From assembly GCF_021952865.1 (NCBI RefSeq), contig NZ_CP040792.1, positions 1,364,001 through 1,428,000 on the forward strand: a stretch of DNA of 64,000 bases, written 5' to 3'. Below the pieces are notes generated by a model. The model was not told the DNA's origin, did not search any database, and was given only the letters and a program-made list of their open reading frames with translations. Shown here in pieces: positions 17,098-24,910 of the stretch. Both the position numbers and the translations under genes were made by a program. The DNA comes from Clavibacter californiensis. GTDB taxonomy: Bacteria; Actinomycetota; Actinomycetes; Actinomycetales; Microbacteriaceae. Numbering within the stretch: the first letter of the stretch is position 1; each line of letters opens with the position of its first letter.

Positions 17098-17619
17098 TCA
17101 GACCGGACGCCGCCGACCGCGCCTGACCCCGCCCTGGTCGAGCGTCCGGTCCCGCGACAGCGGATACGCCCTGTCGAGGCGCGGGCCCACCACCACCCGG
17201 AGCAGGAATCGCGACAGCAGCGCGCCGCCGGCCCAGTACGCCCCGATGAGGAGCGCCGCGACACCGGGCAGCACATGGGTGGCGATGCCGGCCACCACGA
17301 GCAGCGTCCAGACGATCCCGACCCCGGAGTAGAGGGACCGGTAGCCGTCGACCGCCCGGTCGCGCTTCTCCTGCTGTTGCTCCGCGCGGTCGTCGAGCGC
17401 GGACACCGTCCGGCCGAAGTCGCCGTCGTCGACGGTGGCGAAGAGGTCCCGCACGGGCACCTCCAGCGCCTTCGCGACGAGCGACAGCGTCTCGAGGCTC
17501 GCGTCGTTCCCCGCCTCCAGACGCTGCACCGTGCGCACCGTGATCCCGCTGGCCTCGGCCAGCCTGTCCTGCGTCCAACCCCGCTCGCGGCGGAGGTCCG
17601 CCACCCGTGTCTCGTTCAT
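17098..17619 (-). CDS. XRE-family regulator with C-terminal two-helix membrane domain
   Basis: 173 residues. An N-terminal Cro/C1 helix-turn-helix spans about residues 4-60, with core TQDRLAEASGITVRTVQRLE. After a charged linker (DRAEQQQEKRDRAV) two hydrophobic segments follow at about 90-135, resembling the 2TM domain found in membrane-tethered HTH regulators. It would bind DNA while anchored in the membrane. The ATG at 17619 has CAGGCT six bases upstream and no ribosome-binding site. The target genes are unknown; it is divergent from the small membrane protein at 17746. Confidence 0.8.
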   Translation of the reverse strand: MNETRVADLRRERGWTQDRLAEASGITVRTVQRLEAGNDASLETLSLVAKALEVPVRDLFATVDDGDFGRTVSALDDRAEQQQEKRDRAVDGYRSLYSGVGIVWTLLVVAGIATHVLPGVAALLIGAYWAGGALLSRFLLRVVVGPRLDRAYPLSRDRTLDQGGVRRGRRRPV

Positions 17620-17625
17620 GGGGCC

Positions 17626-17631
17626 AGCCTG
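17626..17631 (-). promoter_or_regulatory. -10-like element, leaderless XRE gene
   Basis: CAGGCT on the minus strand ends six bases before the ATG at 17619. The same CAGGCT-N6-ATG arrangement occurs divergently at 17734-17746. Confidence 0.42.
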
Positions 17632-17733
17632 GCCGCCGGAGCGGATCCGCACCATGACGCGGACCCGACAGCTCCCCGACATCTCCCCGACAGCGGGGCG
17701 ACAGGGGGGCGGAGGGCGCACGCGGCGCCGTGG

Positions 17734-17739
17734 CAGGCT
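17734..17739 (+). promoter_or_regulatory. -10-like element, leaderless small membrane protein gene
   Basis: CAGGCT followed by six bases and the ATG at 17746, mirroring the divergent regulator's promoter. Confidence 0.42.
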
Positions 17740-17745
17740 GGACGC

Positions 17746-18036
17746 ATGCCCCCGCATCCCCGCCTGAGCTTCCGCGAGCAGGCGGAGGGGGCACTGGTGA
17801 CGTTCGCCGGGACCGTCGCCTACCTGCTGTTCGTGGTGGGGCGCGACACCGAGGTGCGCACGGAGGGCGACCGCGTGCTGGTCGTCGTGTGCACGATCGG
17901 GGCGATCGCGATGGCGGCGGTGGTCCTCGTCGTCGTGACACGCGGTGCGCTCCGGCGGCGGCGCGGGAGCGCGGCCGCGGCCGGTCGGGCGGACGCACCG
18001 CAGGTCGACGGCCCCGCCGACGAGGGGCGCTCCTAG
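17746..18036 (+). CDS. Small two-helix membrane protein, function unknown
   Basis: 96 residues with two hydrophobic segments (ALVTFAGTVAYLLFVV and VLVVVCTIGAIAMAAVVLVVVT) and an Arg-rich then Ala/Asp-rich tail. I do not recognise the family. It is divergent from the membrane-anchored XRE regulator and has the same promoter type, so the two may be linked (inference). Its stop TAG shares a CTAG tetranucleotide with the stop of the convergent gene at 18033. Confidence 0.6.
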   Translation: MPPHPRLSFREQAEGALVTFAGTVAYLLFVVGRDTEVRTEGDRVLVVVCTIGAIAMAAVVLVVVTRGALRRRRGSAAAAGRADAPQVDGPADEGRS

Positions 18037-18242
18037 CGGCGGAGCCCCCGGCGGCGCGCGATCTCCACTGCGAGACCCACCAGCACGAGCGCGGCACCGG
18101 CCGCGGCGAACCACCAGGCGATCTCCATGCCGGCGGGCTCCTCGCCCACGATGCCGCCCATCACGGCGCCCAGCGCCACCGCGACGACGAGCGCGCCGGA
18201 CCCCGCCAGGGTCGCCGCGAGGATCCGCATGTCCGCGACCAT
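18033..18242 (-). CDS. Small two-helix membrane protein, function unknown
   Basis: 69 residues (66 if the second ATG is used) with two hydrophobic segments: LAATLAGSGALVVAVALGAVMGGIVG, and WWFAAAGAALVLVGLAVEIA. The first is long and glycine-rich. A basic RRRGLRR end lies in the cytoplasm by the positive-inside rule. The start overlaps the MOSC gene's stop by one base, suggesting coupling. No family recognised. Confidence 0.5.
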   Translation of the reverse strand: MVADMRILAATLAGSGALVVAVALGAVMGGIVGEEPAGMEIAWWFAAAGAALVLVGLAVEIARRRGLRR

Positions 18243-18796
18243 CAGACGGGCTGCAGCGCGAGCTGCTCGCCCGCGGGGAGCTCCACGCGGACGGCGTCGT
18301 CGGGGCGGACCTCACCGCCGGTGATGACGACGCCCATCACGCCGGACTTCCGCACGACGTTCCCCTCGGCGTCGCGGTCGAGCACCGCCTTCATGGCGCC
18401 GGTGCCGAGCTCGTCGATCTGGATGCAGGGGTTCCGCAGGCCGGTCAGCTCGACCACGGCGTCCTCGCCGAGGTGGAGGCGCGTGCCGGTGGGGAGGTCG
18501 AGGAGCGGGATGCCCGCGGTCGTGACGTTCTCGCCGAGGTCGCCCGGCCCGACCCGGTAGCCCTTCTCCGCCAGCTCGTCGTGCAGCTCGGCGTGGACGA
18601 GGTGCACCTGGCGGAGGTTCGGCGCGTCCGGGTCGCGGCGCTTGCGCGAGAGGTGCTGGACGGTGGTGCCGAGGTGCGCGTCGCCCTCGACGCCGAGGCC
18701 GGCGAGGAGCGTGATCGACGGGCGGACGGGCTTGGAGAAGCGGTGGGCGTCGTCGCGCGCGACCGCGAGGACCCGGGGCGAAGCGGACGGCTGCAT
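18242..18796 (-). CDS. MOSC-domain protein
   Basis: 184 residues spanning a MOSC domain (the fold shared with the molybdenum-cofactor sulfurase C-terminus). Motifs include GDLGENVTTAGI, LTGLRNPCIQI with the conserved Cys, and a GVMGVVITGG end. MOSC proteins of this stand-alone YiiM-like type act in molybdenum-cofactor-linked reductase chemistry, but the role here is unproven. The ATG at 18796 is chosen because a TATCGT -10 lies seven bases upstream. It is the first gene of a two-gene unit with the 69-residue membrane protein. Confidence 0.8.
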   Translation of the reverse strand: MQPSASPRVLAVARDDAHRFSKPVRPSITLLAGLGVEGDAHLGTTVQHLSRKRRDPDAPNLRQVHLVHAELHDELAEKGYRVGPGDLGENVTTAGIPLLDLPTGTRLHLGEDAVVELTGLRNPCIQIDELGTGAMKAVLDRDAEGNVVRKSGVMGVVITGGEVRPDDAVRVELPAGEQLALQPV

Positions 18797-18803
18797 GCCA
18801 GCG

Positions 18804-18809
18804 ACGATA
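18804..18809 (-). promoter_or_regulatory. -10 element, leaderless MOSC gene
   Basis: TATCGT on the minus strand ends seven bases before the ATG at 18796; no Shine-Dalgarno is visible. Confidence 0.45.
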
Positions 18810-18916
18810 GCGGCGCGGCCCCCGCCGGGCGAGCCCCCGGCCGGGACGGGGGCGCGGGGTCCCGCTCGCCCGGTCGGCCCGCTAGGTTCGGGGCATCGGC
18901 GGCGATGGGGGATGCG

Positions 18917-19070
18917 ATGCGCGCGACGGCCATGAGCGGATCGCGACGGACGACGCTCGTGGCGGGCCTCGCCTCCGCGGGCGCCCTGCTGCTGCAACCC
19001 GCGCTGCTGGGCGGCTTCCGGATCCAGCCGACGCCCGACATGGCGTCGACGATCGAGCTGCGGAGCCCGT
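18917..19070 (+). other. Apparent N-terminal fragment of the following membrane protein, in another frame
   Basis: From the ATG at 18917 (alternatives 18905 and 18932) the sequence encodes a basic start, a hydrophobic stretch LVAGLASAGALLLQPALLGG and a polar stretch ending around 19070, with high third-position GC. After that the coding signal moves to the frame used at 19090-19620. TAGGTT at about 18882-18887 could be its -10. A single-base indel between about 19055 and 19080 would join the two. Confidence 0.5.
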
Positions 19071-19089
19071 CGTCGATGTCCTCGGCGTC

Positions 19090-19620
19090 GTGCTCACGGT
19101 GGTCGCCGCCGTGGTGCTCGCCCGCGGCGTGCGCGGGGAGCCGGGGCTCGTGCGGGCATCGCGCGTCAGCGGCGTCGCGGTGCTCGTGCATGCGGCCGTC
19201 GTCGTGGGGATCGCGGCGGCGCAGGCGGCGATGCGGCCCTTCGCCGAGGCGGCCTCCCTCGACGAGCTCCGGTCGACCGGCCTCATCACGCTGACGACGG
19301 CGCTCGACCTCGTCCGGGCCGCGGCCCTCGTGGTGCTCGCGGTGGTCGTGCTGCGCGGACAGCTGCTCGAGCCGCTCGCCCGCGTCGCGCTCGCGGTGAT
19401 GGCGGCGGCCACGGGGGCGTACGCGGTGCTCGGCTCGATCGCCGGGCTGCTGCTGGGTGCGGGCGGAGCCGCGTACCTGCTGATCCCGGTGGCCCCGCTG
19501 CTCATCACGCTGCCGACCGTGGCGCTCGTGGCGTCGGCCGCGTTCGCGCTCGGGCTCGTGATCCACGGCCGGTCCGCGGCGATGCGCGTACGGGCAGAGG
19601 CGATCCGCCGGGCCTGGTGA
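19090..19620 (+). CDS. Membrane protein, function unknown, probably the C-terminal part of a frameshifted gene
   Basis: The first start codon in this frame, GTG 19090, already lies inside a hydrophobic segment (VVDVLGVVLTVVAAVVLARG), and the frame is open upstream to a TAG at 18883 without any start codon. About 176 residues follow, with four to five hydrophobic segments and a cytoplasmic basic end. Upstream coding signal lies in a different frame (18917-19070), so a real frameshift or an assembly error is likely. The family is not recognised. A strong hairpin terminator follows the stop. Confidence 0.6.
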   Translation: MLTVVAAVVLARGVRGEPGLVRASRVSGVAVLVHAAVVVGIAAAQAAMRPFAEAASLDELRSTGLITLTTALDLVRAAALVVLAVVVLRGQLLEPLARVALAVMAAATGAYAVLGSIAGLLLGAGGAAYLLIPVAPLLITLPTVALVASAAFALGLVIHGRSAAMRVRAEAIRRAW

Positions 19621-19647
19621 GGGCGTGGTCCGGATCCCGGACATGAC

Positions 19648-19680
19648 GAGAGCCGGGTCGACGCATCGACCCGGCCCTCG
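19648..19680. terminator. Bidirectional hairpin terminator
   Basis: A perfect ten-base stem, GCCGGGTCGA (19652-19661) with TCGACCCGGC (19666-19675), loop CGCA, between the convergent genes ending at 19620 and 19687. No U-tract, as usual in high-GC actinobacteria. Confidence 0.8.
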
Positions 19681-19686
19681 ATCCGG

Positions 19687-21087
19687 TCAGCGTGCGGCGG
19701 CTGCCGTGCCGGCCTCGCCGTGCTCCCGCAGCACGAGGAGCGCCACGAGCGAGATCGCGGAGGCGACGCTGAGGTAGACGCCGACGAGCATCACGCCGCC
19801 GCCGCCGATGTCCCAGAGCCATGTGGCGATGAACGGCGCGACGGCGCCGCCGATGATGCCGGCGAGGCTGAACGCGAGGGACGCGCCGGTGTAGCGGACG
19901 TCGGCGGCGAACAGGCCGGGCAGCAGGGATCCGACGGCGCCGTACCCGATGCCGATGAGCGCGAAGCCGAGGATCACGAACATGAGCGTGCCGGGCAGGC
20001 CCGCGGAGAGCAGGGGATCCATCAGCAGGCCGAAGAGGACCATGCCGGCGGCGCTCACGGCCACGATCGGACGCGCGCCGCGACGCTGGGCGAGCGCGCC
20101 CGAGACCACGATGGTGATCGCGAAGGACACGACGCCGACGAGGAGCATCAGCAGGAAGGCGGTGCGGGTGTACCCGAGGCCGGCGTGGAACGAGGAGGCG
20201 TCGAAGGGCTTGCCCGCTGCGGTGGCTGCGGCCTGCGCGGCCTCCGCGGTGCGCGGCGACGTGCCGTAGGTGACCGCGAACGTGGTCATCAGGTAGAAGA
20301 GCGTGAAGATGGCGAGGAGGGCGAGCGCGCCGAGGATCAGCCCGCGCCAGCCCGTGCGGATGGTGCGGCCGAGCGGCATCCGCGACGTCTCGCCGCGGTC
20401 GAGGACCGCCTGGAACTCCGGCGCCTCCACGAGCTTCACGCGCACGTAGAGGCCCACGAGCACGAGCACGGCGCTGGCGAGGAACGGCACGCGCCAGCCC
20501 CACGACTGCAGGTCGGCGGGGGTGAGCGTGAGCGAGAGCACGAGGAACAGGCCGGTCGAGAGGAAGAAGCCGATGGGCGCGCCGAGCTGCGGGAACGTGC
20601 CGTAGATCGCCCGCTTGCCCGCGGGTGCGTTCTCGGTCGCCAGCAGCGCCGCGCCGCCCCACTCGCCGCCGAGGCCGAGCCCCTGGACGAAGCGGAGCAC
20701 GGCGAGGGCGGCGGGGGCGGCGACCTCCCAGCCCGGCGTGAGGCCGCTCGGCAGGGATCCGATGAGCACGGTCGCGATGCCCATCGTGAGCAGCGACGCG
20801 ACGAGCGTGCGCGTGCGGCCGAACCGGTCGCCGAAGTGGCCGAAGAGCACGGATCCGATGGGCCGGGCGAAGAACGCGACGCCGAACACGGCGAGGGACT
20901 GCAACTGCGCGACCGCGGGATCCGAGTTCGCGAAGAACAGCGCGGGGAACACCAGCACGGCGGCGGTCGCGTACACGTAGAAGTCGAAGAACTCGATCGA
21001 CGTGCCGACGAGGCTGGCGACCAGGACGCGCGAGCGCGGGTTGGCCGGGGCGTCGACGGGCGGGGCGGTGGCGGGGGCAGCGGTCAT
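19687..21087 (-). CDS. MHS-family MFS symporter (ShiA/KgtP/ProP type)
   Basis: 466 residues with twelve predicted helices. The metabolite:H+ symporter hallmarks are present: SIEFFDFYVYATAAVLVFP in the first helix, ARPIGSVLFGHFGDRFGRTRTL, GLGLGGEWGGAALLATENAP and the GTFPQLGAPIGF stretch. Members import organic acids, shikimate, proline or betaine by proton symport (family knowledge); the substrate here is not predictable. It is followed by a paralogue at 21192-22607, to which it is very similar throughout, including the unusual TAAGKPF loop. Confidence 0.88.
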   Translation of the reverse strand: MTAAPATAPPVDAPANPRSRVLVASLVGTSIEFFDFYVYATAAVLVFPALFFANSDPAVAQLQSLAVFGVAFFARPIGSVLFGHFGDRFGRTRTLVASLLTMGIATVLIGSLPSGLTPGWEVAAPAALAVLRFVQGLGLGGEWGGAALLATENAPAGKRAIYGTFPQLGAPIGFFLSTGLFLVLSLTLTPADLQSWGWRVPFLASAVLVLVGLYVRVKLVEAPEFQAVLDRGETSRMPLGRTIRTGWRGLILGALALLAIFTLFYLMTTFAVTYGTSPRTAEAAQAAATAAGKPFDASSFHAGLGYTRTAFLLMLLVGVVSFAITIVVSGALAQRRGARPIVAVSAAGMVLFGLLMDPLLSAGLPGTLMFVILGFALIGIGYGAVGSLLPGLFAADVRYTGASLAFSLAGIIGGAVAPFIATWLWDIGGGGVMLVGVYLSVASAISLVALLVLREHGEAGTAAAAR

Positions 21088-21191
21088 GGCGGTGGCTTCC
21101 GGCTTCAGGGACGGGGAGACGCCACTGACGTGGCGCGCCGACGGTACCGACGCTCCCCGCCCCTCCGGGCCGGCCGTTCACATGACGCGTG

Positions 21192-22607
21192 TCAACTGAC
21201 GTTCCCCGCGTAGTCCGCGTCGCGCGTCTCGCGGCTGATGATGAGCGCCACCAGCGTGATCGCCGCCATCGCGCTCAGGTACACGCCGACCAGCAGCACG
21301 TTCCCGTCGAGCAGCTGCCAGAGCGCCACCGCGATGAAGGGAGCGACCGCGGCGCCGAGGATGCTCGCGACGTTGTAGCTGATCGCGGATCCCGTGTAGC
21401 GCACGTTCGTCGGGAACAGCTCGGGCAGCACCGCGCCCATCGGCCCGAACGTGAGGCCCATGAGCGTGAAGCCGATGATGAGGAGCGCCATCGTGCCCGC
21501 GAAGCCGCCCGAGAACAGCGGCACGAAGAGCAGGCCGAAGACGAGGATCCCGACGGTCGTCGCGATGAGCATCTTGCGGCGGCCGTACCTCTCCGCGAGC
21601 GGTCCCGAGACCATCGTGAAGATGCCGAAGAACACGACGCCCACGATGAGCATGAGCAGGAAGTCGTTGCGCGCGTAGCCGAGGCCCGCGGCGAACGTGT
21701 CCGGGTTGAAGGGCTTGCCCGCTGCGGTCGCGGCGGCCTCTGCGGTGGCGGCGTCGCGCGCGGTGGTGCCGTAGGTGAGCGTGAACGTCGTCATCAGGTA
21801 GAAGAGCGTGTAGGTCGCCAGCATGATGAAGGTGCCGAGGATCAGCGGGCGCCAGCTCGTGACGAACACGCGCGCGACGGGCAGCTTCGCGACCTCGCCG
21901 GAGTCGACGACCTTCTGGAACGCGGGCGTCTCGATGAGCTTCAGGCGCACGTAGAGGCCCACGATCACGAGCACGGCGCTCGCGAGGAACGGCACGCGCC
22001 AGCCCCACGCCTGGAACTGCTCGGGGGTGAGGCCGAGGCTCAGCGTGAGGAAGACGCCGTTGGCGACGATGAAGCCGATGGGCGCGCCGAGCTGCGGGAA
22101 CGTGCCGTAGATGGCGCGCTTGCCGACGGGCGCGTTCTCGGTGGCGAGGAGGGCGGCGCCGCTCCACTCGCCGCCGAGGCCGAGGCCCTGGCCGAAGCGC
22201 ATGATCACGAGGAGCGCGGGGGCCGCGACCTCCCAGCCGGGCGTGAGCGCGGTGGGCAGGCAGCCGATCAGCACGGTCGCGATGCCCATGGTGAGCAGCG
22301 ACGCGACGAGCGTGCCCTTGCGGCCGACGCGGTCGCCGAAGTGGCCGAAGAGGATGGATCCGATGGGCCGCGCGATGAACGCGACGCCGAACACGGCGAA
22401 GGACGCGAGCTGCGCGACGGTCGGGTCGTCGTTCGCGAAGAAGAGGGCGGGGAAGACGAGCACCGCCGCGGTCGCGTAGACGTAGAAGTCGTAGAACTCG
22501 ATCGACGTGCCGATGAGGCTCGCGATGATGACGCGCGAGCGCGAGTTGCCTGCGGGCGGGGTGGCGGTGGACGGGGCGGCGGTGCGGGCCGCGGGGGTCG
22601 TGGACAT
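21192..22607 (-). CDS. MHS-family MFS symporter, tandem paralogue
   Basis: 471 residues, the same architecture as the gene at 19687: SIEFYDFYVYATAAVLVFP, GHFGDRVGRKGTL and GLGLGGEWSGAALLATENAP. The large periplasmic-side loop before helix 7 contains AATAAGKPFNPDTFAAGLGY, also kept in the paralogue. The 104-base gap to the downstream copy and the near-identical spacing suggest a tandem duplication followed by divergence. A TAAACT -10-like element on this strand lies at 22734-22739, about 125 bases upstream of the ATG. Confidence 0.88.
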   Translation of the reverse strand: MSTTPAARTAAPSTATPPAGNSRSRVIIASLIGTSIEFYDFYVYATAAVLVFPALFFANDDPTVAQLASFAVFGVAFIARPIGSILFGHFGDRVGRKGTLVASLLTMGIATVLIGCLPTALTPGWEVAAPALLVIMRFGQGLGLGGEWSGAALLATENAPVGKRAIYGTFPQLGAPIGFIVANGVFLTLSLGLTPEQFQAWGWRVPFLASAVLVIVGLYVRLKLIETPAFQKVVDSGEVAKLPVARVFVTSWRPLILGTFIMLATYTLFYLMTTFTLTYGTTARDAATAEAAATAAGKPFNPDTFAAGLGYARNDFLLMLIVGVVFFGIFTMVSGPLAERYGRRKMLIATTVGILVFGLLFVPLFSGGFAGTMALLIIGFTLMGLTFGPMGAVLPELFPTNVRYTGSAISYNVASILGAAVAPFIAVALWQLLDGNVLLVGVYLSAMAAITLVALIISRETRDADYAGNVS

Positions 22608-22823
22608 GCGGGGAGACGGCTTTCGGCTGGTGCGGCGTGAGCGGCAGGGGCGCGCGGATGGGGCGGGCGCGCCGGTCGGGCGCGGGCGCCGGGTGCGGCG
22701 GAGTCGAGGGGGCCACTCGTGATGGCCGAGCTGAGTTTACGCCCCTGGGGAGATGCTGTGCGCGGTCGCTAGGTTGGGCACGGACCGGCGGAACCCGCGA
22801 TGCCGCCGACCACGAGGAGCCCC

Positions 22824-23120
22824 ATGGAGCACGAGACCGGCCGCGCTGTCCTGCCGGGGCTCGCGAAGCTCTGCGGCGTCGGGGTGTTCGCGGCCCTCGC
22901 GACCGGGTACTGGTACCTCGCGATCCCGTGCGTCGCGGTCGTCGTGCTCTGCGTGCTGCAGCTGCGTCGCTGGACGCACCAGGAGCTCGAGGAGCGCGCC
23001 CGGCTCGCCGAGGAGCCGACCGAGGAGGATCGGGCGGAGGCGCTCAGGTGGGACGAGGACGGCGGCGTCGCCCTCGACCCGCTGCCGTCGGAGGAGCCGG
23101 GGCCGGACGAGCGGCGCTAG
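22824..23120 (+). CDS. Small membrane protein with acidic tail, function unknown
   Basis: 98 residues; two closely spaced hydrophobic stretches (LCGVGVFAALATGYWYLAI and PCVAVVVLCVLQL) then an acidic, Glu/Asp-rich cytoplasmic tail. ATG 22824 is preferred over 22800 because GAGGAG lies at 22814-22819. TAGGTT at 22770-22775 is a likely -10. The stop TAG lies in a CTAG that also contains the stop of the convergent permease gene (23117). No family recognised. Confidence 0.6.
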   Translation: MEHETGRAVLPGLAKLCGVGVFAALATGYWYLAIPCVAVVVLCVLQLRRWTHQELEERARLAEEPTEEDRAEALRWDEDGGVALDPLPSEEPGPDERR

Positions 23121-24910
23121 CTGCCGGGGGCCATCGCGGGCGCGTCGGCCGGGCGCGCGTCCGCGGCGGATCCGCGTCGCCGCCTCAGCAGCCCTGTCAG
23201 GTCGTGCGCCGACAGCGACACCGCCAGCACCGCGGCCAGCACGAGCGCGAGCGCGGGGGCGGCGACCGCCCACGGCGCGCGCTCCGCGTAGGCGCTGCCC
23301 TCGCTGAGGATCAGGCCCCACTCGGGCGTCGGCGGGGCGCTGCCGAGGCCGAGGAAGCCGAGCGCCGCGAGCGTGAGGGCGATGCCGGGGAGCCGCAGCA
23401 TCGCGTTCCGCACCACGGGGCCGACGACGGCGGGCAGGAGGTGCCCGAGCAGGATCCGCGCGCGTCCGACGCCGAGCACCGGCAGGATCCGCACGTGCGG
23501 CTGCGCGCGCGCCTCCTGCATCAGGGCCCCGGCGTGCGCGGCGAGCGGCGCCCAGCCGACGGCGGCGACGGCGATGGCCGCGCCCGCGGTCGACGGCCCC
23601 TGGATCGCGGCCACCACGATGCCCGCCAGGATCGGTGGGGCCGCGTTCGCGACCTCGATCGGCCCGATCGCCGCCCGCGGCAGGAGCCCGAGCGCGAGCC
23701 CGACAGCGCAGCACGCGATCACCACGAGGAGCGCCGTGCCGAGCGTCGTGACGGCGCCGTGGCCGACCCGGCCGAGGAGGTCCCGGCCGCTCGCGTCGGC
23801 GCCGAACGGCAGCGCCCACGAGGGCGGGGCGAGGCGGCCCGCGGTGGTGGCGAGGGGATCCCGCGCGAGACCCGCCACGACGATGAGCGCGAGGAGGCCG
23901 GCCGCGACGGCGGGGACGACGGCGTCGCGCGGTCGGGCGGGGACGCGCGCGTCGGGCACGGGCAGCGACCCGAGGCGGAGGGCGGGGCCGAGGAGCGCGC
24001 GACGGGCGAGATCCGCGAGCGCGCCCGCGGCGACGGCGACCGCGAGGAGCGCGAGCACGCCCGCCTGCAGCGCGGGGATGTCCTGGCTGCTCGCCGCGCC
24101 CAGGGTCGCGCGGCCGATGCCGGGGATCGCGAACACCTGCTCGACCGCGACCGCTCCGCCCGTGAGGCCGACGAGGACCAGCCCGACCTGCCCGAGCACG
24201 GACGGCAGCGCCCGGCGCAGCACCGCGAGGGTCGTGCGCGCGGGCGGCAGGCCGGCCATCGCCCAGGTCGCGACCCAGCGCTCGGCCGATGCGGACCGGA
24301 TCGCGTCGGCGAGGAGGCGCCCGATGAGCCCGCCCGCGGGGATCCCGAGGGCGAGCGCGGGGAGCGCGGCGTTCGCGGGCCCGTCCCAGCCGGACGGCGG
24401 CGCCCAGCGCAGCCAGACGGCGACCACCACGAGCAGCGCGGTCGCGAGCAGGAACTCGGGGAGCGCGGTGAGGGCGGCGGCCAGGGCGCCGGATCCGCGG
24501 GCCAGGCGCCCGCGCGTCGCGTCGCGGAGGGCGGGCGCGCAGAGGAGCGCCGCGACCGCCACGGCGCCCGCGATCGCGAACGCCATCAGCGTGAGGGAGA
24601 CGCCGAGCGCGTCGAGGGTGCCGGGGAGGACCGGACGGCCGGAGATCCACGACGTGCCGACGTCGCCGCGGAGGGCGCCCGCGAGCCAGTCGAGCGAGAC
24701 GGCGAGCGGCCCGCGGTCGAGGCCGAGCTGCGCGCGCACCGCCGCGAGCGCCTCCGGGGTGGCCTCGAGGTCGGCGTAGCGCGCGCGGAGGATCGTGTAC
24801 TCGGGCGAGCGGCCGGAGAGCCACGGCAGCGCGCCGACGAGCGCCACGACGCCGCCGATCGCGACGACGCGGGACGCCCCGACGACGAGCCCGTCGCGCG
24901 CGCGGCCCAT
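23117..24910 (-). CDS. Fused DppB-DppC type permease of an oligopeptide/nickel ABC importer
   Basis: 597 residues containing two complete permease units in one chain. Residues about 1-305 resemble DppB/NikB, with an EAA loop near 216-236 (AMAGLPPARTTLAVLRRALP). Residues about 325-575 resemble DppC/NikC, with a second EAA loop near 474-494 (ILPVLGVGRARILLGHLLP) and the PPTPEWGLILSEG motif near the end. The two are normally separate genes. The ATG overlaps the binding-protein stop (TGATG), so translation is coupled. It completes an importer with the two ATPases and lipoprotein encoded upstream. Confidence 0.85.
   Translation of the reverse strand: MGRARDGLVVGASRVVAIGGVVALVGALPWLSGRSPEYTILRARYADLEATPEALAAVRAQLGLDRGPLAVSLDWLAGALRGDVGTSWISGRPVLPGTLDALGVSLTLMAFAIAGAVAVAALLCAPALRDATRGRLARGSGALAAALTALPEFLLATALLVVVAVWLRWAPPSGWDGPANAALPALALGIPAGGLIGRLLADAIRSASAERWVATWAMAGLPPARTTLAVLRRALPSVLGQVGLVLVGLTGGAVAVEQVFAIPGIGRATLGAASSQDIPALQAGVLALLAVAVAAGALADLARRALLGPALRLGSLPVPDARVPARPRDAVVPAVAAGLLALIVVAGLARDPLATTAGRLAPPSWALPFGADASGRDLLGRVGHGAVTTLGTALLVVIACCAVGLALGLLPRAAIGPIEVANAAPPILAGIVVAAIQGPSTAGAAIAVAAVGWAPLAAHAGALMQEARAQPHVRILPVLGVGRARILLGHLLPAVVGPVVRNAMLRLPGIALTLAALGFLGLGSAPPTPEWGLILSEGSAYAERAPWAVAAPALALVLAAVLAVSLSAHDLTGLLRRRRGSAADARPADAPAMAPGS

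Noticed and set aside
19720-22640. Long plus-strand frames opposite both MHS symporters
   Set aside because: Composition rich in Arg, Glu and His without motifs; the minus-strand proteins are full-length and well supported.
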